The notes: generated by a model from the sequence alone, not told the origin. DNA of 57,359 nucleotides from an uncultured Bacteroidales bacterium (GCA_900316245.1 ONCE01000014.1:1-57359); one strand, 5' to 3'; shown: positions 39,524 to 48,561, numbered from the stretch's first letter. Program-made: numbers and translations.

Positions 39524-39655
39524 ATAATCTAGTATACCCTTCTGAAACCCCTACGCTTCGCGTTGCGAAGCTCCGGCCCTCCCACCCCTTTGGGGCGGGC
39601 CCCTCCCTCTAATCGCCGAGGGTGGCGAAGGTTTCCGAAGGGTATACTAGATTAT
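39524..39655. repeat. 26-bp inverted repeat between fucI and fucP (MITE-like or attenuator)
   Basis: The left arm at 39524-39549 (ATAATCTAGTATACCCTTCT plus GAAACC) matches the complement of the right arm at 39630-39655 in 25 of 26 positions. The 80 bp between are GC-rich and contain a further hairpin (GCTTCGCGTTGCGAAGC). The right arm reaches the first possible fucP ATG at 39654. Confidence 0.85.
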
Positions 39656-39668
39656 GGAAGAATTAAAC

Positions 39669-40973
39669 ATGAATAACAAACAGAGTATATTTAAATATGA
39701 AGGAGTGAATTATATCATTCCCTTTATACTCATTACGGCATGTTTTGCGCTGTGGGGCTTTGCCAACGACATTACCAACCCCATGGTCAAGGCCTTCTCC
39801 AAGATCTTCCGGATGAGCGTGACGGAAGGAGCCCTCACGCAGGTAGCGTTTTACGGCGGCTATTTTGCAATGGCCCTGCCGGCTGCGATGTACATCAGAA
39901 AGTATACCTATAAGAAAGGAATCCTGATGGGACTGGGCCTGTATGCTGCGGGTGCCTTCCTGTTCATTGCCGCGCGCTCCACGGGCGCTTACTGGCCCTT
40001 CCTCATCGCTTACTTCATCCTCACCTGCGGCCTCAGTTTCCTGGAAACCAGCGCCAACCCCTACATCCTGGCCATGGGCTCTCCGGAAACGGCCACGCGG
40101 CGCCTCAACTTTGCCCAGTCGTTCAACCCCATCGGTTCCCTCTGCGGTATGTTCGTGGCTATGAACTTCATCCAGGCACGGCTCAATCCCCTCAGTTCGG
40201 CCGAACGGGCCCAGCTCCCTCCGGCCGAGTTCGAGGCCATCAAGCAGAGCGATCTGGCCATCCTCATCAAGCCTTACGTCATCATCGGCCTGGTAATCGT
40301 GGTTATGTTCTTCCTCATCCTGCTGGTGAGGATGCCGCACGTGAAAGAGGAAAACAAGGGCAGCATTGGAGAAACCCTCAAGGATCTCATTGGCAAGAAG
40401 CGGTACCGCGAGGGCGTGGTGGCCCAGTTCTTCTATGTAGGTGTGCAGATTATGTGCTGGACCTTCATCATCCAGTACGGTACGCGCATCTTTATGGAAA
40501 GAGGAATGAGCGAAATTGACGCAGAGGTCCTGAGCCAGCGGTACAACATTGCGGCCATGATCATCTTCTGCTGCAGCCGCTTCCTCTGCACCTGGCTTAT
40601 GAAATACCTGCAGCCGGGCAAGATGCTCCACATCTTTGCGCTGGCGGGCATCGCCTGCACGCTGGGCGTGATCTTCCTGCAGGGCATCGCCGGTCTGTAC
40701 TGCCTGGTGGCCGTCAGCGCCTGTATGTCCCTGATGTTCCCCACCATCTACGGCATTGCGCTGGAAGGTTTGGGAGAAGACGCCAAATTTGGCGCGGCAG
40801 GCCTCATTATGGCCATCCTGGGCGGCTCCATCCTGCCTCCGGTACAGGCCCTCATCATAGACCAGGGTACCGTAGCAGGAATGCCGGCGGTAAACGCCTC
40901 CTTCGTGCTGCCTATGCTGTGCTTCGTGGTGATTGCCGTGTACGGCTACCGCGTATTCACTAAGAAAATTTAA
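39669..40973 (+). CDS. fucP: L-fucose:H+ symporter (MFS)
   Basis: 434 aa from the ATG at 39669, preceded by GGAAG at good spacing; an in-frame ATG at 39654 lies inside the inverted repeat. Twelve membrane segments. FucP-type motifs are ACFALWGFANDITNPMVKAF, YGGYFAMALPAAMYIRKYTY, and CGLSFLETSANPYILAMG, with the Glu and Asn residues of the sugar and proton site. It brings L-fucose into the cell for FucI. Its 3' end overlaps the converging glycosyltransferase gene by 14 bp. Confidence 0.95.
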   Translation: MNNKQSIFKYEGVNYIIPFILITACFALWGFANDITNPMVKAFSKIFRMSVTEGALTQVAFYGGYFAMALPAAMYIRKYTYKKGILMGLGLYAAGAFLFIAARSTGAYWPFLIAYFILTCGLSFLETSANPYILAMGSPETATRRLNFAQSFNPIGSLCGMFVAMNFIQARLNPLSSAERAQLPPAEFEAIKQSDLAILIKPYVIIGLVIVVMFFLILLVRMPHVKEENKGSIGETLKDLIGKKRYREGVVAQFFYVGVQIMCWTFIIQYGTRIFMERGMSEIDAEVLSQRYNIAAMIIFCCSRFLCTWLMKYLQPGKMLHIFALAGIACTLGVIFLQGIAGLYCLVAVSACMSLMFPTIYGIALEGLGEDAKFGAAGLIMAILGGSILPPVQALIIDQGTVAGMPAVNASFVLPMLCFVVIAVYGYRVFTKKI

Positions 40974-41865
40974 GGAAGATCTCCTTGGGAGATGCTTTGG
41001 AAAAGACCGTCTGCATTACGTTGCGGGCGGTTTTTTTCATAAGGACGTTGCGGGGTGTCCGGGGCAGGAAAGCATATTTGCAAACCCGCAGGGCCTCGAA
41101 ACACCAGATAAAGATTTTCAGGCCGATGGGCTCCCCATAGAAAAGCAGCGAACCCCGCACGCGGGCCGGCTTGATGGCAGCCTCCATAGCCGAAACGGAG
41201 GCACCGGCCAGGTGCGTGATGGAAACGCCGGCATCGGCCCAGACGGAATAGCCGGACTCGTTGAGCTTATGCCCCAGGGCAATGTCTTCGGGGGTAAAGA
41301 AAAACCTTTCGTCAAACCAGCCCAACTTCCGGAAAACCTCCGTCTTGATAAGGAAACACGCCCCGTTTAACGTATAAGTTTGGAAAAGGGCCCATTCATC
41401 CCTGGGGGGCTCCTTTCCCTCATTGACCAGATGGAGGTAATGCTTGGCATAGCGCCAGGCGGTCCATTTGGTGCGGCCGCAGGTCTGGATGCGGCCGTCG
41501 GCAAAACGGATGCAGGGGCTCACCACGGCGGCCTCCGGAGGCAGTTTCTCAAAATCGGCCAACAACGCATCCACAACCGGCGAATCCATCCGGGTATCGT
41601 CATTGAGGACCAGGCAGTAGCGGCCTCTGGCCAGCGGCAGCGCCAGGTTGTTGTTCTCGGAAAAACCGCGGACCTCGTCGGAGGGGATGAGCATCACCTC
41701 GGGATGAGCCTTGGCAAAAGCGTCCTTATCCTCGGCGCTCCAGCGGTAGGCCACCGTAAGGACCTCATAGGAGGCCGATGTATGGGCCTTCAAGCCGGCC
41801 AGGCAGGTCTCCAGATACTTCTGGGGGCCGCCCATACACACGATGATGACACTTACCTCAGGCAT
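40960..41865 (-). CDS. Family 2 glycosyltransferase
   Basis: 301 aa. The N-terminus MPEVSVIIVCMGGPQKYLET is a GT2 start. RGFSENNNLALPLARGRYCL and VLNDDTRMDSPVV (DxD) follow, with TYTLNGACFLIKTEVFRKLG and the catalytic FFTPEDIALGHKLNESGY. It resembles rhamnosyl- or galactofuranosyl-type transferases that build surface glycans. The ATG overlaps the preceding glycosyltransferase gene by 8 bp. The C-terminal codons overlap fucP on the opposite strand. Confidence 0.9.
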   Translation of the reverse strand: MPEVSVIIVCMGGPQKYLETCLAGLKAHTSASYEVLTVAYRWSAEDKDAFAKAHPEVMLIPSDEVRGFSENNNLALPLARGRYCLVLNDDTRMDSPVVDALLADFEKLPPEAAVVSPCIRFADGRIQTCGRTKWTAWRYAKHYLHLVNEGKEPPRDEWALFQTYTLNGACFLIKTEVFRKLGWFDERFFFTPEDIALGHKLNESGYSVWADAGVSITHLAGASVSAMEAAIKPARVRGSLLFYGEPIGLKIFIWCFEALRVCKYAFLPRTPRNVLMKKTARNVMQTVFSKASPKEIFLKFS

Positions 41866-42691
41866 TGTACGGAACGCCCCAGCGGAGGCGCTTTTTTAGG
41901 ATACGTTTGGCGCAGCCCTGCCACAGTTGCCAGGCAGAGATGGACTCCCGGGCACAGAACTCGCGGGCCAAGCGGAGGGTCTCCCCTCCTTCATTTTTAC
42001 ACATCATCCACAGGCCATAAAAAGGCTCCAGCGGGATGTTTTCCTTATCAAAGAAGCGCTGCACCTTCCAGTATACTTTCAGGCGGTCCAGCGTCTTCTG
42101 AGGGCTGTCAAAATAGCGGCTGCTCACACTCCCCTCCCGCTCCGTCACGCAGTAGACGGTCGTGGGGTCATAGCAGACCTTATCGGCCCAATGGCCACAG
42201 AGGACGGAGAAGGTGAAATCGTTGGCGCAGAGGGTCTCGTCAAAGCGGATTCCCTTGTCTTCCACCAGCGAGCGGCGAATCATCTTGCCCCAGGGCTCGT
42301 TGTATAGATAGCGGCCATAGAACTGCACCTGCGAGGGGTTGGAGGCATAGCGCGCCAGCATCCCCGAGCGCGTCCGGTGACGGGCCGAAGGTTTCAAACT
42401 GTCGGAATAGACACTGGTGATGTCAAAGAAAACCAGGTCCTCCTCCCCTTCGGCGTGCTTGTCCATAGCGTCAAAGGCCCCGGGAAGGAAAAAATCGTCG
42501 GAATCCAGGAACACCAGCCACTCACCCTGCGCCTTTTCCAGCGCCCGGTTCCGGGCCCAGCCGGCGCCCCGGCCCTCGGCATCCTCAACGGCCAGCACCT
42601 CCACGTCTTCCCGCGCAGGGACAGAGGCCAGGGCCCGCTGCAGGAGCTCGGGCTCTCCCCGGTAGGGAACTATGACGGAATAGCGGATCAT
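41858..42691 (-). CDS. Family 2 glycosyltransferase
   Basis: 277 aa. MIRYSVIVPYRGEPELLQRA opens a GT-A fold. The DxD-type motif is WLVFLDSDDFFLPGAFDAMD, and a GAGWARNRALEKAQGE segment precedes it. No membrane segments. It overlaps the flippase stop by ATGA and the next glycosyltransferase by 8 bp, so the three genes are translated as a unit. It probably adds one sugar to the repeat unit carried by the flippase; donor and acceptor are unknown. Confidence 0.9.
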   Translation of the reverse strand: MIRYSVIVPYRGEPELLQRALASVPAREDVEVLAVEDAEGRGAGWARNRALEKAQGEWLVFLDSDDFFLPGAFDAMDKHAEGEEDLVFFDITSVYSDSLKPSARHRTRSGMLARYASNPSQVQFYGRYLYNEPWGKMIRRSLVEDKGIRFDETLCANDFTFSVLCGHWADKVCYDPTTVYCVTEREGSVSSRYFDSPQKTLDRLKVYWKVQRFFDKENIPLEPFYGLWMMCKNEGGETLRLAREFCARESISAWQLWQGCAKRILKKRLRWGVPYNA

Positions 42692-44217
42692 TTAAGGAAA
42701 GGCAGTTTGGTACGGGCATAGGCCTTCTCCCCTTCCGTAAGGCCATAGAACCATACGCACACGGCCATGGAAACCGCACCCATCAGCGCCATCACCAGGA
42801 AGCGCCACCAGGCGGGAGGGAGGAAAGACATCACGGAGGTTACCACCAGCAGGGTCATCAGGCCGGGGCAGAGAGCGGGCCACAGGCCCTCCTGCCAGTA
42901 CTTTTTGATGGGAAGGCCGGTATCCTTGTGGGCTATGTACATCATCACGGCCGCCTTGGCTATGTAGCAGACGGCAAAGATGCCATAACCGGCCCAGCCG
43001 GGAGCCCCCAGGCGGTAAGCCACATAAGTGAACACAAACGCCAGGGCGGCGGTAGCGCTGGTATAGATATAGTAACGGCGGATGCGGCCGTTGGCCAGTT
43101 CCAGGATATTGAGCGTGCCGGGCGTGAAGTCAATCACAAAGCACAGCAGGGTAAGTTTGGTAAAGAAGGCAGCCTCCGGCGGCACTTCTCCCAGCCAGAG
43201 GGTGAGGATGGTATCGGCGTCCGTGAAGAACGGGATGGCAATGACCCACAGCACCCAGAAATAGTACTTGGAGCCCTTGCAAACCAGGTCGAAGGCGTAT
43301 TCCTTGTTGCCGCTCACATAGCTCTTGGTAAGGGCCGGATTGAGGGCCAGGGCAATGTTGGTGGCAAACTGACGCACCACCTGTTCCACTTTGTCGGCCA
43401 CTCCCCTGGCGGCGTTCATACCCACCCCGAAGAAAAGGTTCATCAGCTGGTTGATACCTTGGGTGTTGAGCATATAGGCCCCGCTTCCCAGGAAGTTCCA
43501 GCCGGCAAAGGCGCCCATTTCCCGGACCAGGGCTTTATCGGCCCGGATTCTGCCCCGGCACTCGGGATAATGCCAGGCGGCATAGACGGCGTAGGCACCG
43601 CGCCCCACCACGGAGACCGCCAGCAGGAGCCAGGCGTACACCACCAGTTTGTCGGCCCCGGAATACCAGACGCCGGCCGCTACGGCCAGTTTCAGGACGG
43701 CTTCCAGGACGGAGATGTAGGCGTAGGCGCCCATATGCTCGTGGGCGTTGATGGCCGCCGTGAAGGGCAGGCTCAGGAGGTTCACGATGAGGATGGCCAT
43801 CGAGGTTTGCAGCACTACTTCTGCAGCCCCCATCCGGCCCGGGGGAATCACCATCTTGTGATGCAGATACCAGAGGCCGGCCGTCTCCGTCAGGAGCACG
43901 ATGAGCAGGCCGAAGCCCGCCATAATGGCGATGCTGGTGCCCACGATGGTCTTGAGGCGCTCCGGGTCTCCCTTTCCCAGCCCCACGGTAATATAACGGG
44001 TAATGGCCGAAGAAACGGTGTTCATCACCAGCATAAACATAGTGACCACACCGCCCACGGCGCTGTAAACGCCGTAGTCTTCTACACCGAGGGCCTTCAG
44101 GATGATGCGATAGGTAAAGAGCCCTATCACCATCATCACCAACATCCGGAAATACAGAAGGATAGTGTTTTTCGCTATCCTTCTTGAATTTTCAGATATG
44201 CTGGCATGTTCTGGCAT
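42688..44217 (-). CDS. Wzx-type polysaccharide flippase (MOP superfamily)
   Basis: 509 aa with about 14 membrane segments. The start SRRIAKNTILLYFRMLVMMV and FTYRIILKALGVEDYGVYSA, with GGVVTMFMLVMNTVSSAITR, match the polysaccharide-biosynthesis/O-antigen flippase group of Bacteroidetes. It should flip lipid-linked oligosaccharide across the inner membrane for the two glycosyltransferases encoded next. The gap to glnS upstream holds a 28-bp tandem repeat. No polymerase (Wzy) or priming transferase is in the window, so the pathway is incomplete here. Confidence 0.9.
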   Translation of the reverse strand: MPEHASISENSRRIAKNTILLYFRMLVMMVIGLFTYRIILKALGVEDYGVYSAVGGVVTMFMLVMNTVSSAITRYITVGLGKGDPERLKTIVGTSIAIMAGFGLLIVLLTETAGLWYLHHKMVIPPGRMGAAEVVLQTSMAILIVNLLSLPFTAAINAHEHMGAYAYISVLEAVLKLAVAAGVWYSGADKLVVYAWLLLAVSVVGRGAYAVYAAWHYPECRGRIRADKALVREMGAFAGWNFLGSGAYMLNTQGINQLMNLFFGVGMNAARGVADKVEQVVRQFATNIALALNPALTKSYVSGNKEYAFDLVCKGSKYYFWVLWVIAIPFFTDADTILTLWLGEVPPEAAFFTKLTLLCFVIDFTPGTLNILELANGRIRRYYIYTSATAALAFVFTYVAYRLGAPGWAGYGIFAVCYIAKAAVMMYIAHKDTGLPIKKYWQEGLWPALCPGLMTLLVVTSVMSFLPPAWWRFLVMALMGAVSMAVCVWFYGLTEGEKAYARTKLPFLK

Positions 44218-44235
44218 ATGAGATCCCCGGTCAAG

Positions 44236-44291
44236 CCGGGGATGACGTTATGGCCGGCCCCAACCGGGGATGACGTCATGGCCGGCCCTGA
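44236..44291. repeat. 28-bp tandem direct repeat, two copies
   Basis: Copies begin at 44236 and 44264 (CCGGGGATGACGTTATGGCC and CCGGGGATGACGTCATGGCC, each continuing GGCCC). A partial unit CCCCGGTCAAGCCGGGG precedes them. The block fills the 82-bp gap between glnS and the flippase. Confidence 0.85.
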
Positions 44292-44299
44292 CCGGCCAT

Positions 44300-45934
44300 C
44301 TATTCAGGCTTGTAAGAGTCTTTCAGGGAAGTGGTCTTGTTGAAGACGGGGTGCTCCGGAGTGGAGTCCTTGTCCTTCACAAAGTAACCGGTCCTTTCAA
44401 ACTGCACGGCAATGCCGGAGTTATCTTCCAGAAGGGCGGGTTCTGCATAGCCCTTGCCCAGGACCAGGCTTTCGGGGTTCAGGAAATCCTTGTAGTCCTT
44501 GTCTTCGGGGACCTGGGACATATCGGCCAGGGTGAAGAGGCGGTCGTAATTGCGGAGTTCCAGTTCCTTGGCGTGGGCTTCGCTCACCCAATGGATGGTG
44601 CCCTTGACGGCGCGGTACTCGGTAGACGGATCGTAGGTGCATTTCAGCTCCGTAACTTCTCCGTTTCCATCCTTAATAACTTCGTTACATTTAACGATGT
44701 AGGTGTATTTGAGGCGTACTTCGCCGTCCGGCTTCAGGCGGAAGAACTTCTTGGGAGCATCCTCCATAAAATCGGCCCGGTCTATGAGCAGATTGCCCGT
44801 GAAGGGAACGCGGCGCTTGGCACCTTCCGGGTCTGCCGGGTTGAGCGGGCAGTCGAACCATTCCACCTTGCCTTCCGGCCAGTTGGTGATGGTGAGCTTG
44901 ATGGGATCCTGCACCACCATATAACGGTTGGAACGCTCGTTCAGATCCTGACGGACGCACCATTCCAGGAGCTGGATGTCCATCAGCTGGTCACGCTTGG
45001 AAACGCCAATCTTGTCGCAGAACATCTTGAGGGCGCCAGCGGTGTAACCACGGCGGCGGACACCGCAGAGGGTGGGCATACGAGGGTCGTCCCAGCCACT
45101 TACGAGACCCTTCTGCACCAGTTCCAGGAGCTTGCGCTTGGACATAAGGGTGTAGGTCAGGTTCAGGCGGGCGAACTCGTACTGATGGGAAGGATAGATG
45201 CCCAGGGTCTGGATGAACCAGTCGTACAGGGGTCTGTGAACGTCGAACTCCAGCGTGCAGATGGAATGCGTGATATGTTCGATGGAATCGCACTGGCCGT
45301 GGGTGTAATCGTACATAGGGTAGATGCACCACTTGTCTCCGGTGCGGTGATGGTGCGCGAACTTGATGCGGTACAGCAGAGGGTCGCGGAACATCATATT
45401 GGGATGGGCCATATCAATCTTGGCGCGGAGCACTTTCTCTCCTTCGGCGTACTTGCCGGCCTTCATCTCGCGGAAGAGCTTGAGGTTTTCTTCGGGAGTA
45501 CGGTCTCTCCAGGGGCTGGGAGTGCCGGGCTTGTCCACGGTACCGCGGTTCAGGCGGATCTCCTCCTGGGTTTGGTCATCCACATAGGCCAGGCCACGCT
45601 TGATGAGGTCTTCGGCCCAATCGTAGAGCTGGTCAAAATAGTCGCTGGCATACAGCTCCTTGTCCCACTGGAAGCCCAGCCACTTGATATCCTCCTTGAT
45701 GGAGTCTACATACTCGGTGTCTTCTTTGGTGGGGTTGGTATCGTCGTATCTTAGATTGGTTTTACCGCCGTACTTCTGGGCAAGGCCGAAATTGAGGCAA
45801 ATGCTCTTGGCGTGGCCCAGGTGCAGGTAACCGTTGGGCTCCGGAGGGAAGCGGGTCATGATGCTGTCCACTTTGCCTTCGGCCAGGTCTTTTTCAATGA
45901 TTTCTTCCAGAAAGTTGAGTTTACGCTCTTCCAT
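44300..45934 (-). CDS. glnS: Glutaminyl-tRNA synthetase
   Basis: 544 aa, close to E. coli GlnRS (554). The class I HIGH motif is PPEPNGYLHLGHAKSICLNF, the KMSKS equivalent is YTLMSKRKLLELV, and DPRMPTLCGVRRRGYT is the typical following segment. The C-terminal anticodon-binding beta-barrels follow (DFMEDAPKKFFRLKPDGEVR, FFKDK-like tail). It charges tRNA-Gln directly. A -7 box TACCTTTG lies 21 bp upstream. The flippase/glycosyltransferase genes follow on the same strand. Confidence 0.97.
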   Translation of the reverse strand: MEERKLNFLEEIIEKDLAEGKVDSIMTRFPPEPNGYLHLGHAKSICLNFGLAQKYGGKTNLRYDDTNPTKEDTEYVDSIKEDIKWLGFQWDKELYASDYFDQLYDWAEDLIKRGLAYVDDQTQEEIRLNRGTVDKPGTPSPWRDRTPEENLKLFREMKAGKYAEGEKVLRAKIDMAHPNMMFRDPLLYRIKFAHHHRTGDKWCIYPMYDYTHGQCDSIEHITHSICTLEFDVHRPLYDWFIQTLGIYPSHQYEFARLNLTYTLMSKRKLLELVQKGLVSGWDDPRMPTLCGVRRRGYTAGALKMFCDKIGVSKRDQLMDIQLLEWCVRQDLNERSNRYMVVQDPIKLTITNWPEGKVEWFDCPLNPADPEGAKRRVPFTGNLLIDRADFMEDAPKKFFRLKPDGEVRLKYTYIVKCNEVIKDGNGEVTELKCTYDPSTEYRAVKGTIHWVSEAHAKELELRNYDRLFTLADMSQVPEDKDYKDFLNPESLVLGKGYAEPALLEDNSGIAVQFERTGYFVKDKDSTPEHPVFNKTTSLKDSYKPE

Positions 45935-45955
45935 ATATCATAATCAATTAACTTC

Positions 45956-45963
45956 CAAAGGTA
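45956..45963 (-). promoter_or_regulatory. -7 element of glnS
   Basis: TACCTTTG on the minus strand, perfect -7 box, 21 bp before the glnS ATG; -33 match poor. Confidence 0.55.
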
Positions 45964-45984
45964 CGAAAAAATCTCCATTTAAGG

Positions 45985-46012
45985 TTGGTTAAAAATATTT
46001 TTCGTATTTTTG
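45985..46012 (+). promoter_or_regulatory. Promoter of the serine palmitoyltransferase gene
   Basis: TTG at 45985 and TATTTTTG at 46005-46012 with a 17-bp spacer, slightly short. The ATG is 32 bp downstream. Confidence 0.6.
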
Positions 46013-46044
46013 CACGATAAACGTTACTAAACAACCTGTTAAAA

Positions 46045-47235
46045 ATGGGACTTTTACACGCCAGACTGGCCAAGTATGACCTGCCTCAGAAAATGATGGA
46101 AAAGGGTATCTACCCTTATTTCAGACAGATAACCAGCAAACAGGGAACCGAAGTGACCATGGACGGCCACAAGATTATGATGTTCGGTTCCAACGCATAT
46201 ACCGGCCTCACCGGAGACGAGCGAGTGATCAACGCCGGCATCGAAGCCCTCAAGAAGTACGGTTCCGGCTGCGCCGGTTCCCGCTTCCTCAACGGAACGC
46301 TGGACATCCACGTACAGTTGGAGAAGGAACTCGCCGAGTTCGTGGGCAAAGACGAAGCCCTGGTCTTCTCCACCGGTTTCACCGTCAACAGCGGTGTTAT
46401 CCCCCAGCTCCTCACCAAGGACGATTTCATCATCTGCGACGACCGTGACCACGCCTCCATCGTGGATGGCCGCCGTCTGTCCTTTGCCAAGGGCCTCCAC
46501 TACAAGCACAACGACATGAAGGATCTGGAGCGCTGCCTCCGCCGCTGCCCCAGGCAGAGTGTCAAGCTCATCGTGGTGGACGGCGTGTTCTCTATGGAAG
46601 GAGACCTGGCCAAACTGCCGGAAATCGTGGAGCTCAAGCACAAATACGACAATGTGGTCATTATGGTAGACGAGGCCCACGGTCTGGGCGTCTTCGGAAA
46701 GCAGGGCCGCGGCGTCTGCAACCACTTCGGCCTTACCAATGAAGTAGACCTCATTATGGGCACCTTCTCCAAGAGCCTGGCGGCCATCGGCGGCTTCATC
46801 GCAGCCGACAAGGTCATCATCAACTGGCTCCGCCACACCGCCCGCACCTATATCTTCCAGGCTTCCGATACCCCCGCTGCCACCGCATCGGCCCGTGAAG
46901 CCCTGCGCATCATCAAGGAAGAGCCGGAGCGCATCACCAAGCTCTGGGACGTTACCAACTACGCCCTGCGCCGCTTCAGAGAAGCCGGTTTCGAGATTGG
47001 TGAGACCGAGAGCCCCATCATCCCGCTCTATGTACGCGACCTGGAGAAGACCTTCATCGTGACCAAGCGCGCCTTTGACGAGGGAGTGTTCATCAACTCC
47101 GTGATCCCGCCGGCATGCGCCCCGCAGGACACCCTCATCCGCTTCTCCCTGATGGCCACCCACACCCGTGAACAGGTAGACCGCGCCGTCACCGCCCTCA
47201 CCAAGGTCTTCAAGGAAGAAGGCATCATCAAGTAA
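46045..47235 (+). CDS. spt: Serine palmitoyltransferase (alpha-oxoamine synthase family)
   Basis: 396 aa. PLP-dependent fold type I enzyme. The start MGLLHARLAKYDLPQKMMEK and YPYFRQITSKQG is typical of Bacteroidetes serine palmitoyltransferase. Other motifs are YGSGCAGSRFLNGTLDIHVQ, DRDHASIVDG, MVDEAHGLGVFG (PLP Asp and His) and the Schiff-base Lys243 in GTFSKSLAAIGGF. It condenses serine with a fatty acyl-CoA or acyl-ACP to 3-ketosphinganine, the first step of sphingolipid synthesis. 2-amino-3-ketobutyrate-CoA ligase is the main alternative in this family, but the N-terminus favours Spt. Confidence 0.9.
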   Translation: MGLLHARLAKYDLPQKMMEKGIYPYFRQITSKQGTEVTMDGHKIMMFGSNAYTGLTGDERVINAGIEALKKYGSGCAGSRFLNGTLDIHVQLEKELAEFVGKDEALVFSTGFTVNSGVIPQLLTKDDFIICDDRDHASIVDGRRLSFAKGLHYKHNDMKDLERCLRRCPRQSVKLIVVDGVFSMEGDLAKLPEIVELKHKYDNVVIMVDEAHGLGVFGKQGRGVCNHFGLTNEVDLIMGTFSKSLAAIGGFIAADKVIINWLRHTARTYIFQASDTPAATASAREALRIIKEEPERITKLWDVTNYALRRFREAGFEIGETESPIIPLYVRDLEKTFIVTKRAFDEGVFINSVIPPACAPQDTLIRFSLMATHTREQVDRAVTALTKVFKEEGIIK

Positions 47236-47247
47236 ATCAAATACTTA

Positions 47248-47288
47248 CGAAAAATGGGGTGCACTTTACGGTGCACCCCATTTTTCGT
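47248..47288 (+). terminator. Strong bidirectional terminator between spt and the aspartokinase homologue
   Basis: A 16-bp perfect stem (CGAAAAATGGGGTGCA with TGCACCCCATTTTTCG) flanks an 8-base loop. A and T tracts on both sides let it stop both converging transcripts. Confidence 0.93.
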
Positions 47289-47301
47289 ATCTCATTGATT
47301 A

Positions 47302-48561
47302 TTACTGAAGTAGCTGCGCAGCCCGGTCCGTATCGGCCTCGTTGAGGACCAGGGAGATGGAGAGTTCCTCGCCGCCCTGGGCCGATGCGATGATGTTGAT
47401 GCCGGCGGCGCCCAGTTTGCTGAACACGGCGCCGGAGGTGCCGGGCAGGTTGCGCATACGGCTTCCGAAGACCGTGACAATACCCACGGCCTGGTTCAGG
47501 ACCACTACGTCGTCCAGCGGAAGGAGCGGATTGTCCTGGAACAGGCTGCGGATGGCCTCGAGGGCACAGTCTTTCTGGGCCTCCTGGATGGCGAAGCTGA
47601 TGCTGTACTCGGAGGAAGTCTGGGCAATGAAACGGACATTGACGCCGGCGGCGGCCAGGCAGGAGAAAATGCCTCCCGACATACCCACGCGGCCCAGCAG
47701 GCCCGTTCCGTATACGGTAATGAGATTCAGATCCTTGTCTGCGATGACACCGGTCTTGTGGGAAGAACCGGTGGAGATGATGGTTCCCTCGAAGTTTTCG
47801 TCTTCTATGTTCTTGACCAGGATGGGGATGCCGGCATTTTTGGCCGGCCAGATGGCCGATGAAGAGAAGGGGGCATTGGCCGAAGCGCAGTAGTGGGCGG
47901 CTTCGTCATAAGTCATAGCCGGAATGCCTCCCACGCCGGGAGCCTCAATGTGGAACTCGATGCTCTGGGCCTCCAGCACGGCGGCGATGAGCGAAGCCAT
48001 CATATGGGCGCCGTCCTTGCCCACGCGCACCACATAGCCGGAATCCAGCATACCGTAACCGCCGGCAATGACGATGGGGCCCTTGACGCCGGTGCAACGG
48101 GCGCTGATCTGGGCCTTGGAAGCGGCCCAGTCAAAGTGCTGGTTGCCGTGGGCATCCTGGCGGCAGATCATAAGCTGGGTGCCGTCCAGGAGGGTTCCTC
48201 CCACCTGGTGGTACAGGGCCAGGGCGCACAGGCGCGAGCACTTGGCCAGCACGTAATCTTCAATGGCATAGGTGGCTGCCTGCACGTACATAGCCTCCCT
48301 CAGATAGGTGGCTACGGTGTCCACGGTTTCGTCTACTTTCTGCAGGTAATCTTCTCCTGTGGCCATGGAGCAGAAGTGCTCACGGATAGCTACAATCTCC
48401 TCGAAAGCCTGCTTCTTTTCCACCACCGTCTTGCGGACGGCGTCACGGAAAAGGCCTTCGATTTTTTTGCCGGGTCTCACTACGGCCACCGTGCTCTCAT
48501 TGCACAGAGAGGCAATCTTGGCGAGAGTACGCTGCTTGAGAACGAAAGATTTTACGATCAT
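47302..48561 (-). CDS. Aspartokinase homologue with degenerate kinase motifs
   Basis: 419 aa, the length of a LysC-type aspartokinase. The C-terminal half is convincing: two ACT domains (LITVYGTGLLGRVGMSGGIF, FIAQTSSEYSISFAI, VGIVTVFGSRMRNLPGTSG). The kinase half aligns only in outline. The ATP-site motif KFGGTSV is absent; the protein begins MIVKSFVLKQRTLAKIASLC. The substrate motif GRGGSDxTA appears as VGKDGAHMMAS, and the VDGVYTADP segment as APGVGGIPAMTYDEA. Upstream sequence in all frames lacks KFGGTS, so this is not a frameshift. It may be a regulatory pseudo-enzyme that senses an amino acid. A canonical promoter shows it is expressed. Confidence 0.8.
   Translation of the reverse strand: MIVKSFVLKQRTLAKIASLCNESTVAVVRPGKKIEGLFRDAVRKTVVEKKQAFEEIVAIREHFCSMATGEDYLQKVDETVDTVATYLREAMYVQAATYAIEDYVLAKCSRLCALALYHQVGGTLLDGTQLMICRQDAHGNQHFDWAASKAQISARCTGVKGPIVIAGGYGMLDSGYVVRVGKDGAHMMASLIAAVLEAQSIEFHIEAPGVGGIPAMTYDEAAHYCASANAPFSSSAIWPAKNAGIPILVKNIEDENFEGTIISTGSSHKTGVIADKDLNLITVYGTGLLGRVGMSGGIFSCLAAAGVNVRFIAQTSSEYSISFAIQEAQKDCALEAIRSLFQDNPLLPLDDVVVLNQAVGIVTVFGSRMRNLPGTSGAVFSKLGAAGINIIASAQGGEELSISLVLNEADTDRAAQLLQ

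Noticed and set aside
39521-39668. The fucI-fucP inverted repeat as a simple terminator
   Set aside because: The arms are separated by 80 bp, there is no T run, and it lies inside a likely operon; a mobile or regulatory element fits better.
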